Part shown: in pieces, positions 32,637 through 42,049 of the stretch
Layout of the letters: every line of letters starts with the position of its first letter
Numbering within the stretch: position 1 is the stretch's first letter
Source of the DNA: Peteryoungia aggregata LMG 23059
GTDB taxonomy: Bacteria; Pseudomonadota; Alphaproteobacteria; Rhizobiales; Rhizobiaceae
DNA length: 64,000 nt
Assembly: GCF_030814435.1 (NCBI RefSeq)
Contig: NZ_JAUSUW010000003.1
Location: 409,689-473,688 of the forward strand
Direction: 5' to 3'
Program-made: the position numbers and the translations under genes
The notes under the pieces: model-generated
What the model saw: only the letters and a program-made list of their open reading frames with translations
Told to the model about the DNA's origin: nothing
The model's database searches: none

Positions 32637-32771
32637 TCAGGGCTGCATCTCATCCTGTCCTGTTTCAGCGGCCATCATTCGACGGTCTTCCTGCATCTCA
32701 AGCCACATGGCGTTGACGACGGCGAAGAGTGCGGCGAGTGGAAGGCCGAGCAGCCAGGCAAAATACCACAT
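32637..32771 (-). CDS. cydX: Cytochrome bd oxidase small subunit
   Basis: 44-residue single-helix subunit (CydX/YbgT) needed for stability of the bd oxidase. It begins MWYFAWLLGLPLAALF, matching the invariant N-terminal MWYFAW of CydX, followed by one membrane helix and an acidic tail. The ATG at 32771 sits eight bases after AGGAG; an ATG six bases upstream is too close to that site. It lies 15 bases after cydB. Too short for ordinary ORF calling. Confidence 0.9.
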   Translation of the reverse strand: MWYFAWLLGLPLAALFAVVNAMWLEMQEDRRMMAAETGQDEMQP

Positions 32772-32786
32772 GATCATGTCTCCTTG

Positions 32787-33938
32787 TCAGTAGACGGTGC
32801 TTTCGTTGTCATTGATCGCCTCGGGTGTCACCTTGCCCCAGAGGACCTTGTAGACCCAGGCGGTGTAAGCCAGGATGAGCGGCATGAAGATCACCGTGGC
32901 AACCAGCATGACGAAAAGCGTCTGATGCGAGGACGATGCGTTCCAGACCGTCAGAGACGACTTCGGGTCGATCGAGGACGGAAGAATGAGCGGGAACATC
33001 GTCAGGCCGACAGACGAGACAATGCCGGTTATGGCCAGCTTCGAAAACAGGAGCGTCGCCACGTCCCGCCCCGCACGCAGGCCGAAATAGGTGAGACCGG
33101 CACCGATGAATGCAATCGCTGGAGCAACGGCAATCCAGGGCCGGTCGGCATAGGCTGCGTACCAGCTGGCGGTCCGCACCGTCTCGCCAAGCAGCGGATT
33201 TGACGGACCGTCCGTGACCACGGGACCAACCAGGCCGTAACCCTGGAGACCAAAGGCGAGCCAGATCCCGGCAACTGCATAGGCGACGATCGTGACGAGG
33301 GCCGCAACAGAGCCGATGGCGCGAGCTCGGTCGCGAACCGCTCCATCTGCCTTCAGCTGCAACCAGGCAGCCCCATGCATGACCAGCATTGCGAGCGAGA
33401 CGACACCGGCAAGCAGCGCGAAGGGATTCAGAAGGCCGAAGAAACTGCCATCATAGAAGATCATCAGGTCTTCGTTGAAGCGGAAAGGAACACCCTGCAG
33501 GACGTTGCCCATGGCGACGCCGAAGATCAAGGCAGGCACAGCGCCACCTACAAACAGAGCCCAGTCCCAGCCATTGCGCCAGGCCACACTTTCGCGCTTG
33601 GAGCGGTACTTGAAGCCGACCGGTCGCAGGATGAGGGCCGCGAGCACCGCGAACATCGCCAGATAGAATCCGGAGAAGCTGACGGCATAGAGAGGGGGCC
33701 AGGCTGCGAAGATGGCGCCTCCGCCGAGGATGAACCAAACCTGATTTCCCTCCCATACCGGACCGACCGTGTTGATGGCAACGCGGCGCTCGACGTCGGT
33801 CCGACCGACAAAGGGGAGCAGCGTTCCGACGCCGAGGTCGAAACCGTCGGTCAGGGCGAAGCCCGTGAGCAGAACGCCGAGCAGCAGCCACCAGACGACA
33901 CGCAGGATTTCGAAATCCATGAGTTCATGAAGGATCAT
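32787..33938 (-). CDS. cydB: Cytochrome bd quinol oxidase subunit II
   Basis: 383-residue membrane subunit, about nine helices, opening with LRVVWWLLLGVLLTGFALTDGFDLG, the CydB signature, and containing GPVWEGNQVWFI near residue 57. It forms the heterodimer with CydA. The gene is five bases downstream of cydA. Confidence 0.94.
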   Translation of the reverse strand: MILHELMDFEILRVVWWLLLGVLLTGFALTDGFDLGVGTLLPFVGRTDVERRVAINTVGPVWEGNQVWFILGGGAIFAAWPPLYAVSFSGFYLAMFAVLAALILRPVGFKYRSKRESVAWRNGWDWALFVGGAVPALIFGVAMGNVLQGVPFRFNEDLMIFYDGSFFGLLNPFALLAGVVSLAMLVMHGAAWLQLKADGAVRDRARAIGSVAALVTIVAYAVAGIWLAFGLQGYGLVGPVVTDGPSNPLLGETVRTASWYAAYADRPWIAVAPAIAFIGAGLTYFGLRAGRDVATLLFSKLAITGIVSSVGLTMFPLILPSSIDPKSSLTVWNASSSHQTLFVMLVATVIFMPLILAYTAWVYKVLWGKVTPEAINDNESTVY

Positions 33939-33943
33939 GGGAA

Positions 33944-35545
33944 TTACTCCGCAGCTTGGGAATAGGTGGGCTGGCCAAGAAGGCGCTCACGGTGACGCCG
34001 TTGCCAGTCATCGGTTTCCGGTCCATCGAGATGCGGGCCCTTGCGGATGTATTTCAACATCAGCCCCATCTCGATGATGAAGAGCACCGTGTAGAAGAGA
34101 ACGAAGCCGGCCAGGGTGATCAGGAGGTCGGTGACCGAGAGATTGGAGGCCGACAAGGCCGTGGGCAAGACACCGTCCACAGTCCAGGGCTGACGCCCGA
34201 ACTCGGCGACGAACCATCCCAGTTCTGCGGCGATCCACGGCGCGGGAATGATTGCGACAGCCAACCACAGGGCATAGCGGGGAAACTGCATGTTGCGGAA
34301 GGAGGCCATCCAGAAGAACCAGACCATGACCGCGATAAAGGCGAAGCCCAGTGCGACCATCAGACGGAAGGCCCAGAACAGCGGCCAGACAGTAGGTACC
34401 GTGTCTTCGGCAGCCTGAGCGATCTGCGCTTCGCTTGCCTGACGCGGATCGTCGACGTAGCGCTTGAGCAGGAGGGCAAAGCCGAGGTCCTTGCTGTGGG
34501 CCTCGAAGGTCGCCGCGACGTCCGGCGAGACGTTCCCCTTGGTTGCGCGGTAGGTCATCATCGCATCATAGGCGACTATGCCGGAGCGGATCCGCTCCTG
34601 CGCCTGGTCGACCAGGTCGGCGATCCCCGGGATCTCGTGGGTCAGGGAGCGGGTGCCGATGAGGCCCATAACGTATGGCACATGCAGGGCATAGTGCGTT
34701 TCGCGGGCTTCCTGATCCGGAAAACCGACCAGCGTGAATGCTGCCGGCGCCGGCTGGGTTTCCCACATGCCTTCGATCGCTGCCAGTTTCATCTTCTGCG
34801 AATGGGTAACGGAGTAACCGGATTCGTCGCCGAGAACGACCACCGAGAGAGCAGACGCGAGACCGAAGGAGGCAGCGACAGCAATCGAACGTCGTGCGAG
34901 TTCGGTATGACGGCCCTTCAGGAGATACCAGGCGGAGACACCGAGCACGAAGACGGATGCCGTCACATAGCCAGCCGAGACCGTGTGTACGAACTTGGCC
35001 TGCGCCACCTCGTTGAACATGACATCGAAGAAGGACGTCATCTCCATGCGCATGGACATCGGGTTAAACTCGGCTCCCACCGGGTTCTGCATCCAACCGT
35101 TGGCGATAAGAATCCAGAGCGCGGAGAAGTTGGAACCGATCGCCACCAGCCAGGCGACCATCAGATGCGCCCGCTTGGACAACCTGTCCCAACCGAAGAA
35201 GAAAAGGCCGACAAAGGTCGCTTCGAGGAAGAAGGCCATCAGCCCCTCGATCGCGAGCGGGGCGCCGAAGATGTCCCCGACATAGTGGCTGTAGTAGCTC
35301 CAGTTCATGCCGAACTGAAACTCCATCGTGATACCGGTTGCGACACCGAGGACAAAGTTGATGCCGAACAGCGTGCCCCAGAACTTGGTCATTTGGCGCC
35401 AGATCGGTCGATCGGTCATCACGTAGACCGTCTCCATGATCGCGACGATGATGGAAAGCCCCAGTGTCAGGGGTACGAATAGGAAATGATACATAGCTGT
35501 CATTGCAAATTGCAGTCGTGACAGCTCGACGACGTCAATATCCAT
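33944..35545 (-). CDS. cydA: Cytochrome bd quinol oxidase subunit I
   Basis: 533-residue catalytic subunit carrying hemes b558, b595 and d. The axial His appears in MYHFLFVPLTLGLS near residue 19, and the second heme-ligand region is KFVHTVSAGYVTAS near 190. The length is close to the E. coli-type enzyme. A FixK/FNR-like box lies about 70 bases upstream, suggesting induction at low oxygen. Confidence 0.95.
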   Translation of the reverse strand: MDIDVVELSRLQFAMTAMYHFLFVPLTLGLSIIVAIMETVYVMTDRPIWRQMTKFWGTLFGINFVLGVATGITMEFQFGMNWSYYSHYVGDIFGAPLAIEGLMAFFLEATFVGLFFFGWDRLSKRAHLMVAWLVAIGSNFSALWILIANGWMQNPVGAEFNPMSMRMEMTSFFDVMFNEVAQAKFVHTVSAGYVTASVFVLGVSAWYLLKGRHTELARRSIAVAASFGLASALSVVVLGDESGYSVTHSQKMKLAAIEGMWETQPAPAAFTLVGFPDQEARETHYALHVPYVMGLIGTRSLTHEIPGIADLVDQAQERIRSGIVAYDAMMTYRATKGNVSPDVAATFEAHSKDLGFALLLKRYVDDPRQASEAQIAQAAEDTVPTVWPLFWAFRLMVALGFAFIAVMVWFFWMASFRNMQFPRYALWLAVAIIPAPWIAAELGWFVAEFGRQPWTVDGVLPTALSASNLSVTDLLITLAGFVLFYTVLFIIEMGLMLKYIRKGPHLDGPETDDWQRRHRERLLGQPTYSQAAE

Positions 35546-35612
35546 GGTGATGGTCTCGCCTATAGAAACATAGAAGTGCTCATATGTTTAGACGATCAGA
35601 GCGCCGCGCGTA

Positions 35613-35626
35613 TTGATCGAGGTCAA
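35613..35626. promoter_or_regulatory. FNR/FixK-type box upstream of cydA
   Basis: TTGATCGAGGTCAA matches TTGAT-N4-ATCAA with one mismatch. It lies 68 bases before the cydA ATG, a position suited to activation. FixK/FnrN-type regulators of rhizobia use this site. Confidence 0.7.
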
Positions 35627-35669
35627 TAAGGTGTATTCTTTATACACTTTTGCGCCGTTGTGTCGCAGG

Positions 35670-37322
35670 TCACGGCATGCGCAGGACCCGATGGGCAAAT
35701 GCGACCTCTTCGATCCGATGCGACGCCATCAGGATCGCCGCATGCGGCAGGAGCCTCCGTGTCGCCTGGAGAACCTCGATTGCGGTCTCTCGATCGAGGC
35801 CCTCGGTCACCTCATCCAGCAGCAGGATCTGGGGCTTTCTCAGGAGAAGGCGTGCCAGGGCGAGACGCCGCGTCTCCCCCCCGGACAGACCAAGACCACC
35901 CTCTCCCAACCGGGTGGAGAGGCCTCCACGCCCATGGAGAGCGTCGCCCAGGCGCAAAGCTTCGATCACCTCATGCAAGCTGGCATCGTCCGCATCGGGA
36001 GCGGCCAGGCGCAGATTCTCGGCCACCGTACCACTGACCAGACTGGATCGCTGCGTGAGGTAGCCGAGCACCCGAAAGCGTTGTGCTTCAGGGAGATCAG
36101 GACTTATTTGTCCTAGGATGCGCGCCGTACCTCTGGCAGGCACCAGAAGGCCGGCTGCAATATCAAGGAGGGTGGTCTTGCCGGCACCGCTCGGCCCTGT
36201 GATCGCTACCGTTTCTCCTTCGGCCACAGCCAGCCGGAGATCGCCGAACAGGGAATGATCGCCACGTCTCATGGCAACGCCCTCCATCGAAAGAGGCAAC
36301 GCAAGGGAACCGGGCTCTGTGGCGGCGGCGATGCAGGCTGGCGCCGCCGTTGCCTCCTGCAGAGATGGTGCCAGGCGCCCAGCAGCGTCAGACATCTTGC
36401 CCAGTTCCGCCAGCCCGCGGGTGAGCGGCGTGGCCAGTTCACCAATCCCAAGCGCAGCGAAGAAGGCAAGTGCGGCCAGTTCCGGCGCAAGATGACCGGA
36501 GACGGCGGCGAACCCACCCAGAACCAAAGCTCCGCCGGCCGCCAGCATGGTCCCTGATCCAATCAGGAATGCGGCTCGCCGCTCCAGCCGGTCGAGCTCA
36601 GCCTGCGCTGTCTGCAGGCGGGTTCCGGCCTCCATCACCTGCTGTCGGGCCAGTTCCAGACGTCCCGCTACTGCGAGATCCACCTGCCCCCTGAGGAGAT
36701 CGATCAGGCGCATCCGCAAGGCCCACAGGGCCCTGTGAACCCGTCGGGACGGCCGACGCGCCCGGCCGACGACATAGACTGCAGCCACAAGAGCAAACAG
36801 AAGGAAGCTGCCGCCGATCCATGCCGCCGTCTCGAGGCTGACTAGGTACCAGATCAGGAGGCAGGCAAGCACGAGCACAATGGTAGCGGCGGCGATCGGC
36901 ATCATGAGCCGCAGGGCCAGCCCATCGAGCGCATCGACATCGGCGGTGAACTGCTGCAATCGCTCGGAGCCCCTCATTCGCATGAGGTCGCGTATCGGCC
37001 GCTTCATGAAAGACCGCAGGAGATCGACCCGCAGGTCGGCGAGCACCCTCAACGTGGCATCATGCGTGGCGAGCCTTTCCCCGTATCGGGTCGCGGCACG
37101 CCCGAGGGCGAGGAAACGAACGCCCGCACTCGGTCGAAACACATCGAAGGTCAAGCCTGCACCAGCGACGCCAGCCGCACCGGCCGCGGTAATGAACCAG
37201 CCCGACAACCCAAGAAGCGCCATGCCTGCTGCAAGGACGGCAACGGAAAGGCTCGTTCCGAGAATGAGAGACCGGAGCCTTCGCGACCAAAGATGACGCG
37301 CAATGCCGACTAATCTCCTCAT
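35670..37322 (-). CDS. cydC: Cytochrome bd assembly ABC exporter subunit CydC
   Basis: 550-residue half-transporter: six membrane helices in the first 300 residues, then an ATPase domain with Walker A GPSGAGKTT near 370, signature LSGGETRRLALARLLL and ILLLDEVTEGLD. CydDC exports cysteine/glutathione to the periplasm, needed for heme d assembly. It overlaps cydD by four bases and lies upstream of cydA in the same direction. Confidence 0.9.
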   Translation of the reverse strand: MRRLVGIARHLWSRRLRSLILGTSLSVAVLAAGMALLGLSGWFITAAGAAGVAGAGLTFDVFRPSAGVRFLALGRAATRYGERLATHDATLRVLADLRVDLLRSFMKRPIRDLMRMRGSERLQQFTADVDALDGLALRLMMPIAAATIVLVLACLLIWYLVSLETAAWIGGSFLLFALVAAVYVVGRARRPSRRVHRALWALRMRLIDLLRGQVDLAVAGRLELARQQVMEAGTRLQTAQAELDRLERRAAFLIGSGTMLAAGGALVLGGFAAVSGHLAPELAALAFFAALGIGELATPLTRGLAELGKMSDAAGRLAPSLQEATAAPACIAAATEPGSLALPLSMEGVAMRRGDHSLFGDLRLAVAEGETVAITGPSGAGKTTLLDIAAGLLVPARGTARILGQISPDLPEAQRFRVLGYLTQRSSLVSGTVAENLRLAAPDADDASLHEVIEALRLGDALHGRGGLSTRLGEGGLGLSGGETRRLALARLLLRKPQILLLDEVTEGLDRETAIEVLQATRRLLPHAAILMASHRIEEVAFAHRVLRMP

Positions 37323-39013
37323 GTCCCGGCTCCCAGAACGATGCGGCGATCCATGTGCCTGAGAAGCCTCTCGTCGTGGCTGGCGATGATCAGGGTCGTG
37401 CCTCTGTCGGCCAGAGACAGCAGCGTCGCGACGATCCGGTCGGTCGTTTCATCATCAAGATCGGCGGTCGGTTCGTCGGCGAGCAAGAGGTCGGCTTCGG
37501 CGTGAAAGGCGCGGGCGAGCATCAAACGACGGGCTTCGCCTCCAGACACGCCCGCTCCGACCTCACCCAGCCTCGTCAGATCGCCGCGCGGCAAGGACTG
37601 TATTAGGTCGGATATACCAGCGTCCTTGATTGCTGCTGCCACTCCGGCCCGATCCGGCTGCCGTTGTTTCAGCCCGATATTGGCCCGTACACTTGCCTGA
37701 AAGAGATGCGGGAACTGGCCCGTATAGGAAAGACGACCGCGCCAGGCGTCGGCGTGATCGTCATCGAGTGGAACGCCGCACACCTTGATCTGGCCACTGT
37801 CGGGTCTCAGAAGGCCGGCGAGAAGGGCTAGAAGCGTCGTCTTGCCCGCACCACTCGGCCCCGTCAGAGCAACACGCTCCCCCACGCCCACGTGAAAATC
37901 GGGAAAGTGCAGGACCTGCCCGATGACTGCGGAAACCGAGAGGTCGCGAGCCTCGATCGTCAGCATGCCGGGGAGAGCGGGCACCTTTGATCCAAGTCCG
38001 AGCAGAGTCGAGGCTGATGCCACCTCGAGCTTCACGGCCTCCTCGGCCACCGCATTGGCGGCGGCGCGATCATGCCAGGCAGCAGCAAGATCGCGAAGCG
38101 GCTGGAAAAATTCGGGCACGAGCAGCAGGATGAAAATTCCTTCTGCGGGCGTCATCGGTGCCCCCCATGTGCCGAACGACAAGGTTCCCAACAGGGAAAA
38201 GCCGACATAGACAGCCACGAGCGCTACCCCGAGTGCGGCAAAAAGCTCCAGCACGCTCGATGACAGGAATGCAATCCGCAGCACGGCTAATGTCTTCGAC
38301 CGCAAACGCTCCGCCGACTCGCTAAAGGCCTCAATCACGCGTGGCGCCGCATCGAGCAGACGCAGATCGGCAGCTGCATTGAGCCATTCAAGCACGGCGC
38401 TGTTCAGTGAGAGCGACTCGGAAAGCTGCCGTTCTGTCGCATCACGCGCGGCAAACCCGATCAAGGCCATGAACATGGGAATGAGCGGCCCGGTGACGAG
38501 GAGAATGAGGCTGGTGATCCAGGAGATGGGCAGGAGCACGACCAATAGGACGATTGGAACTACGAGAACGCGCATTTCCGCAAGCCTGTAGCGGGTGAAC
38601 CAGGGAATGAGCTGGTCGAGGCCCGGTCCCGCCAGCGTGGCAATCGAGGCCGAAGCCCTGCGGTCAATTGCCGTCATCGTGGTTATGGACTGGCGACCGA
38701 CGATGCGGTTGCGCCAGTCCCGGACGATCTGCTGGCCCAGGCCAAAGGCCAGGCGACCGGCCATCTGCTCCAGCCCATGACGCAGGAACCCGGTCAGGAC
38801 GAAGACCAACGCAGTGATCAGCACATCGTTTAGCGAGGCCGTCCTAGCAATCAGGACGCCGAGCAGCCAAGCAACGGCAGCCGCCTGGGGCAGAACGAGA
38901 AAACTGGCGCCTAGCGAGAGGATCACTGCTTCCCGTAGCGGAGCCTTGGCCGGCTCGACAATGCTGTCGAGAGCCGTCACGGCCCGCGGGGCCGGTCTAT
39001 TCGTCATTCTCAC
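37319..39013 (-). CDS. cydD: Cytochrome bd assembly ABC exporter subunit CydD
   Basis: 564-residue half-transporter partnering CydC: N-terminal six-helix domain and an ATPase with GPSGAGKTT near residue 385, VSGGEARRLMLARAF and LLADEPTADLD. GTG at 39013 is used because GGAG lies nine bases upstream; the ATG at 39007 has its site too close. It is the first gene of the cydDC-cydABX cluster and is divergent from an Rrf2 regulator. Confidence 0.9.
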   Translation of the reverse strand: MRMTNRPAPRAVTALDSIVEPAKAPLREAVILSLGASFLVLPQAAAVAWLLGVLIARTASLNDVLITALVFVLTGFLRHGLEQMAGRLAFGLGQQIVRDWRNRIVGRQSITTMTAIDRRASASIATLAGPGLDQLIPWFTRYRLAEMRVLVVPIVLLVVLLPISWITSLILLVTGPLIPMFMALIGFAARDATERQLSESLSLNSAVLEWLNAAADLRLLDAAPRVIEAFSESAERLRSKTLAVLRIAFLSSSVLELFAALGVALVAVYVGFSLLGTLSFGTWGAPMTPAEGIFILLLVPEFFQPLRDLAAAWHDRAAANAVAEEAVKLEVASASTLLGLGSKVPALPGMLTIEARDLSVSAVIGQVLHFPDFHVGVGERVALTGPSGAGKTTLLALLAGLLRPDSGQIKVCGVPLDDDHADAWRGRLSYTGQFPHLFQASVRANIGLKQRQPDRAGVAAAIKDAGISDLIQSLPRGDLTRLGEVGAGVSGGEARRLMLARAFHAEADLLLADEPTADLDDETTDRIVATLLSLADRGTTLIIASHDERLLRHMDRRIVLGAGT

Positions 39014-39077
39014 TGATGCCTGCTCCGCAAAGATGTACCATGCTTACATCTTTTGCCGATCGGGCCGCCTCCCGGAT

Positions 39078-39125
39078 ATGATCCAAATCAATTCCGCCAG
39101 ATCGCATGCAACTGACCTGGATCAA
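39078..39125. promoter_or_regulatory. Two FNR/FixK-type boxes between cydD and the Rrf2 gene
   Basis: ATGATCCAAATCAA (39078-39091) and CTGACCTGGATCAA (39112-39125) each match TTGAT-N4-ATCAA read on the minus strand, with one or two mismatches. They lie 65-112 bases before cydD and 60-110 before the Rrf2 start. Either gene or both may be oxygen-controlled. Confidence 0.55.
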
Positions 39126-39187
39126 ACCGCCGATCAAAACAGCATGCGATACAAGGCAATATCGGGTCTCGTCTTGGATAAGATATC

Positions 39188-39742
39188 TTGCGCATCACGC
39201 TTCGAACCAATCTCGCCCTCAGGGCTTTGATGTATTGTGCGGTCAACAATGGCCGGACAGTCCGCAAGATGGACGTCGCGAATGCCTGCAATGCCTCCGA
39301 GAACCATCTGGCCCAAGTGATCCGGATCCTGTCGCACAACGAGTTCATCGATGCGACGCGGGGCCGCCATGGCGGCATGCGACTGATGCGATCGGCACAT
39401 CTCATCAACATCGGTGCAGTCTTCCGCCTGTTCGAGGCCGACATGCCGTTTGCCGAATGTTTCGGCAAAGACAATACCTGCCCGCTGGTTTCGGTATGCT
39501 GGCTGCGTGGGGCCATCTCCGATGCTGTGGAAGCCTTCTACCGGTCTCTCGATCGCGTTCATCTGTCGGATCTTGTGACTGGCAATAACGGCTTGTCGGA
39601 GATGCTGACGCTAGCTTCCCCAGGGATAAGAACGCCAGCGTGCGCCGCGACTGCTCGCTTGACACTGCCCGTCCTTGGGGGTGACTTGGCCAATGTCGAT
39701 GGCCCGGGGCAAGTCCCCAATAGCGGAATTGCACAAAATTAG
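39188..39742 (+). CDS. Rrf2-family Fe-S transcriptional regulator
   Basis: 184-residue winged-helix regulator. The first residues MRITLRTNLALRALMYCAV are the conserved Rrf2 N-terminus, which makes the TTG at 39188 the real start. Cys91, Cys98 and Cys104 (C-x6-C-x5-C) are placed to bind an iron-sulfur cluster, near the spacing of NsrR, IscR and RirA but identical to none that I recall. It is divergent from cydDC, so an oxygen-, NO- or iron-responsive control of bd oxidase assembly is likely. The tail after residue 135 is longer than usual. Confidence 0.8.
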   Translation: MRITLRTNLALRALMYCAVNNGRTVRKMDVANACNASENHLAQVIRILSHNEFIDATRGRHGGMRLMRSAHLINIGAVFRLFEADMPFAECFGKDNTCPLVSVCWLRGAISDAVEAFYRSLDRVHLSDLVTGNNGLSEMLTLASPGIRTPACAATARLTLPVLGGDLANVDGPGQVPNSGIAQN

Positions 39743-39815
39743 CGCTACCCCTTCCTCAGCTTATTTATTAGGCTTATTGTTTGCCAATACTGCTGCATTG
39801 CGTCATCAATCGCGC

Positions 39816-40115
39816 ATGAATCACCTCGACCTCACAATTCTCGCGATTGATGGAAATGCCGTTCGCGCGGCAATCATCGAGGACGGCTTGCGAGAGGCGG
39901 GACACAGGCATGTCACCGTTGCACTCGAGGTACAGGGTATCGCAAGGACAATCGAGACGCTTGCTCCGGACGTCATCATCATCGATATCGAGAACCCGAA
40001 CCGCGACATGATGGAGCATCTGTTCCAGCTAACCCGCACAGTCAGCCGACCCATCGCAATGTTCGTCGATCGCTCCGACAGCGTGGCCTGCCCCCATTGG
40101 GTGATCCGGGTTTAA
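39816..40115 (+). pseudogene. nasT: Truncated NasT-like ANTAR response regulator
   Basis: The first 89 residues read as a NasT-type receiver domain (LTILAIDGNAVRAAIIEDGL, PDVIIIDIENPNRDMMEHLF, RPIAMFVDRSDS). The frame then runs into the IS end at about 40083 and stops after ten IS-encoded residues. The C-terminal RNA-binding ANTAR domain is absent and is not found on the other side of the IS. NasT proteins antiterminate nitrate-assimilation operons, so this copy should be inactive. Confidence 0.8.
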
Positions 40116-40117
40116 TG

Positions 40118-41012
40118 TTAGTCCATGCTTGGTCTGTCCGCCACTGCTGGCGTTGAATCAGGTCCGTTCTGGCGCGGCCACACGGTGGCTTCAGGTGCGG
40201 GTGGCTTGTCGTTCAGTGACGAGTGCGGACGAACGGTGTTGTAGTGCTGCCGCCAACCCTCGATAATGATCTTTGCCTCCTTGAGCGTGTAGAAGATTTC
40301 TCCATTGAGCAGCTCATCCCGGAGCTTCGAGTTGAAGCTTTCGCAATAGCCGTTTTCCCACGGGCTGCCCGGCATGATGTAGGCCGTCTTGGCACCGACC
40401 AGCGTAATCCACTCCCTCAAAGCTTTGGCGATGAACTCAGGGCCGTTATCGCAACGAACATGCGCAGGAATGCCGCGCAGAATGAAGAGATCGGAGAGCA
40501 CATCGATCACGTCGACAGCCTTCTGTCGACCCTGATGGCGATGCATTCTCCCGTGAACTCGTCGATCACGTCAGCGCAAACGCGAAGCGTTTGTCGCGGG
40601 CATGCGGATTTTCTTTCCATTATGGGTCCGGTCCTCGACAAAATCGTAGGACCAGACATGGTTGGGGTACTCCGGCCGAAGCCGGATGCATGAGCTGTCG
40701 GTCAGCCAGGGCCGACCACGCTTGGGCTGCTTGGATGGAACCTTCAGCCCCTCCCGTCGCCATATCCGCTCGACCCGTTTGACGTTCACGATCCAACCTG
40801 CCTGGTGCATCATCGCGGTGATATCCAAAGCGGCCATATTGGATGGCGAGCGCCGTGATGTCGGCGGTCAATGCCGCTTCGTCATCTGGTATCTTTGCGA
40901 CTTTGCGCTGTGTGGAACGATGCTGGCCGAGAACCCGGCATGCCCGTCGTTCGGACACACCAAATTCTGCAGTGACATGGTCAACACAGGCACGGCGGCG
41001 GGCGGGGCTTAG
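40118..41012 (-). pseudogene. IS3-family transposase OrfB, frameshifted
   Basis: Pieces of one integrase-type transposase lie in different frames: SERRACRVLGQHRSTQRK (about 40958), MMHQAGWIVNVKRVERIWRR (about 40805), then DNGPEFIAKAL and SPWENGYCESFNSKLRDELL (40118-40546). Breaks occur near 40830 (consistent with loss of one 8-bp ATCACCGC unit), at 40575-40600 (an extra palindromic stretch) and near 40520. A GGGAAAAC run at 41016 could be the usual -1 frameshift site joining OrfA and OrfB. Confidence 0.85.
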
Positions 41013-41287
41013 AAGTTTTCCCTGGCCGCCTCCGCAAGGATCATCTTGTCCAAGGTCAGATCAGAAACTGCCCGGCGGAGGCGAGCGTTCTCGGTCTCCA
41101 ATTCCTTCAGACGCTTCACCTGATCGCCCTTCAGGCCACCGTATTCTGCCCGCCAGCGGTAATATGTAACTTCCGTCACGCCTATCGACCGGATCGCCTC
41201 CGCTATCGATTTGCCATGTGCATTCAGCACGTCAACCTGACGAAGCTTCGTGACGATCTCTTCTGCCTTGTGTCTTTTCGCTGCCAT
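41009..41287 (-). CDS. IS3-family transposase OrfA
   Basis: 92-residue helix-turn-helix protein: AKRHKAEEIVTKLRQVDVL, the second helix VTYYRWRAEYGGL, then a leucine-zipper stretch LKELETENARLRRAVSDLTL. Intact, but the partner OrfB is not. The start at 41287 is used; 41317 is an alternative. Confidence 0.85.
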   Translation of the reverse strand: MAAKRHKAEEIVTKLRQVDVLNAHGKSIAEAIRSIGVTEVTYYRWRAEYGGLKGDQVKRLKELETENARLRRAVSDLTLDKMILAEAARENF

Positions 41288-41357
41288 TTCAATGTCCTTC
41301 TTCGGCTCGTAAGCCATACTTCAAAAAGGACCACTTTTCAGGGGGCAGGCCACTCCT

Positions 41358-42008
41358 TCAGCCCATGTTGATGAAGTCCTTATCGAGATGATGGATATGG
41401 ATCTCCAGAAGGCGACACGCTGCTTGTGGATCGCCAGCCTCACAGGCTGCAAGGATTTGCCGGTGTTCGTCCATGGACCGCATGGGATGCGGACTGCCTG
41501 ACATGAAGACATGGGTCCGGACGCCGATGACCGTGCTGATCGATCGGCTGTAGGCCGATTCCAGCTGCCTGTTGTCGCAATGGCTGAGGAATGCGAGGTG
41601 AAACGCCATGTCATGACGGGAATAGGCCTGCAGATCCTTGGCCTGCAATGCACCTTCCATTGCTTCCACCGACGCACGCATGCTGGTGAGCAACAGCGGC
41701 GACTGGCGTTCCAGCGACAACTGCAGAGCTGCGGTTTCCAGAATAGCCCGATATTCGCAGAGCTCGCTCACGGTGCGGGCGTCGGGCATGTACACAAAGC
41801 TTCCCCGCTTCGGATAGACCTCCACCAAGCCCTCCGTCTTCAGGACGGCCAGGGCCTGTGCAACGGGTGAGCGGCTGACGCCCAGCATGTCGGCGAGCCT
41901 CTGTTCGGACAGCTTAGAGCCCAGTGGTAGTTCCCCGGTCAGGATTGCGTCACGGATGCGCGTGATCGTCTCCTCGATCAGTGATTTCGGGATCTGGATG
42001 GCCTTCAT
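41358..42008 (-). CDS. GntR/FadR-family regulator of the adjacent catabolic genes
   Basis: 216-residue regulator: winged helix (ETITRIRDAILTGELPLGSKLSEQRLADMLGVSRSPV, residues 10-46) followed by an FCD ligand domain with the metal-binding pattern RHDMAFHLAFL and HRQIL. It ends six bases beyond the IS. It is divergent from the FAD dehydrogenase, and the shared 11-bp palindrome in that gap and before the TRAP operon suggests it controls both. Two adjacent ATGs (42011, 42008) follow GGAGG. Confidence 0.8.
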   Translation of the reverse strand: MKAIQIPKSLIEETITRIRDAILTGELPLGSKLSEQRLADMLGVSRSPVAQALAVLKTEGLVEVYPKRGSFVYMPDARTVSELCEYRAILETAALQLSLERQSPLLLTSMRASVEAMEGALQAKDLQAYSRHDMAFHLAFLSHCDNRQLESAYSRSISTVIGVRTHVFMSGSPHPMRSMDEHRQILAACEAGDPQAACRLLEIHIHHLDKDFINMG

Positions 42009-42049
42009 CATTCCTCCGCCCGACGGGCTTCCCTTGACAGCAAAACTGC

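Larger units (their letters stand above)
40084..41352 (-). mobile_element. IS3-family insertion sequence, degraded
   Basis: A 1269-bp element with matching ends: TGGCCTGCCCCC at the left, its exact complement at the right. It encodes the two IS3-type frames on the minus strand. No direct repeat flanks it (AGCG left, CTCC right). Since nasT does not resume on the right, the junction arose by a rearrangement or adjacent deletion rather than simple insertion. The orfB part is broken by frame disruptions. Confidence 0.85.
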
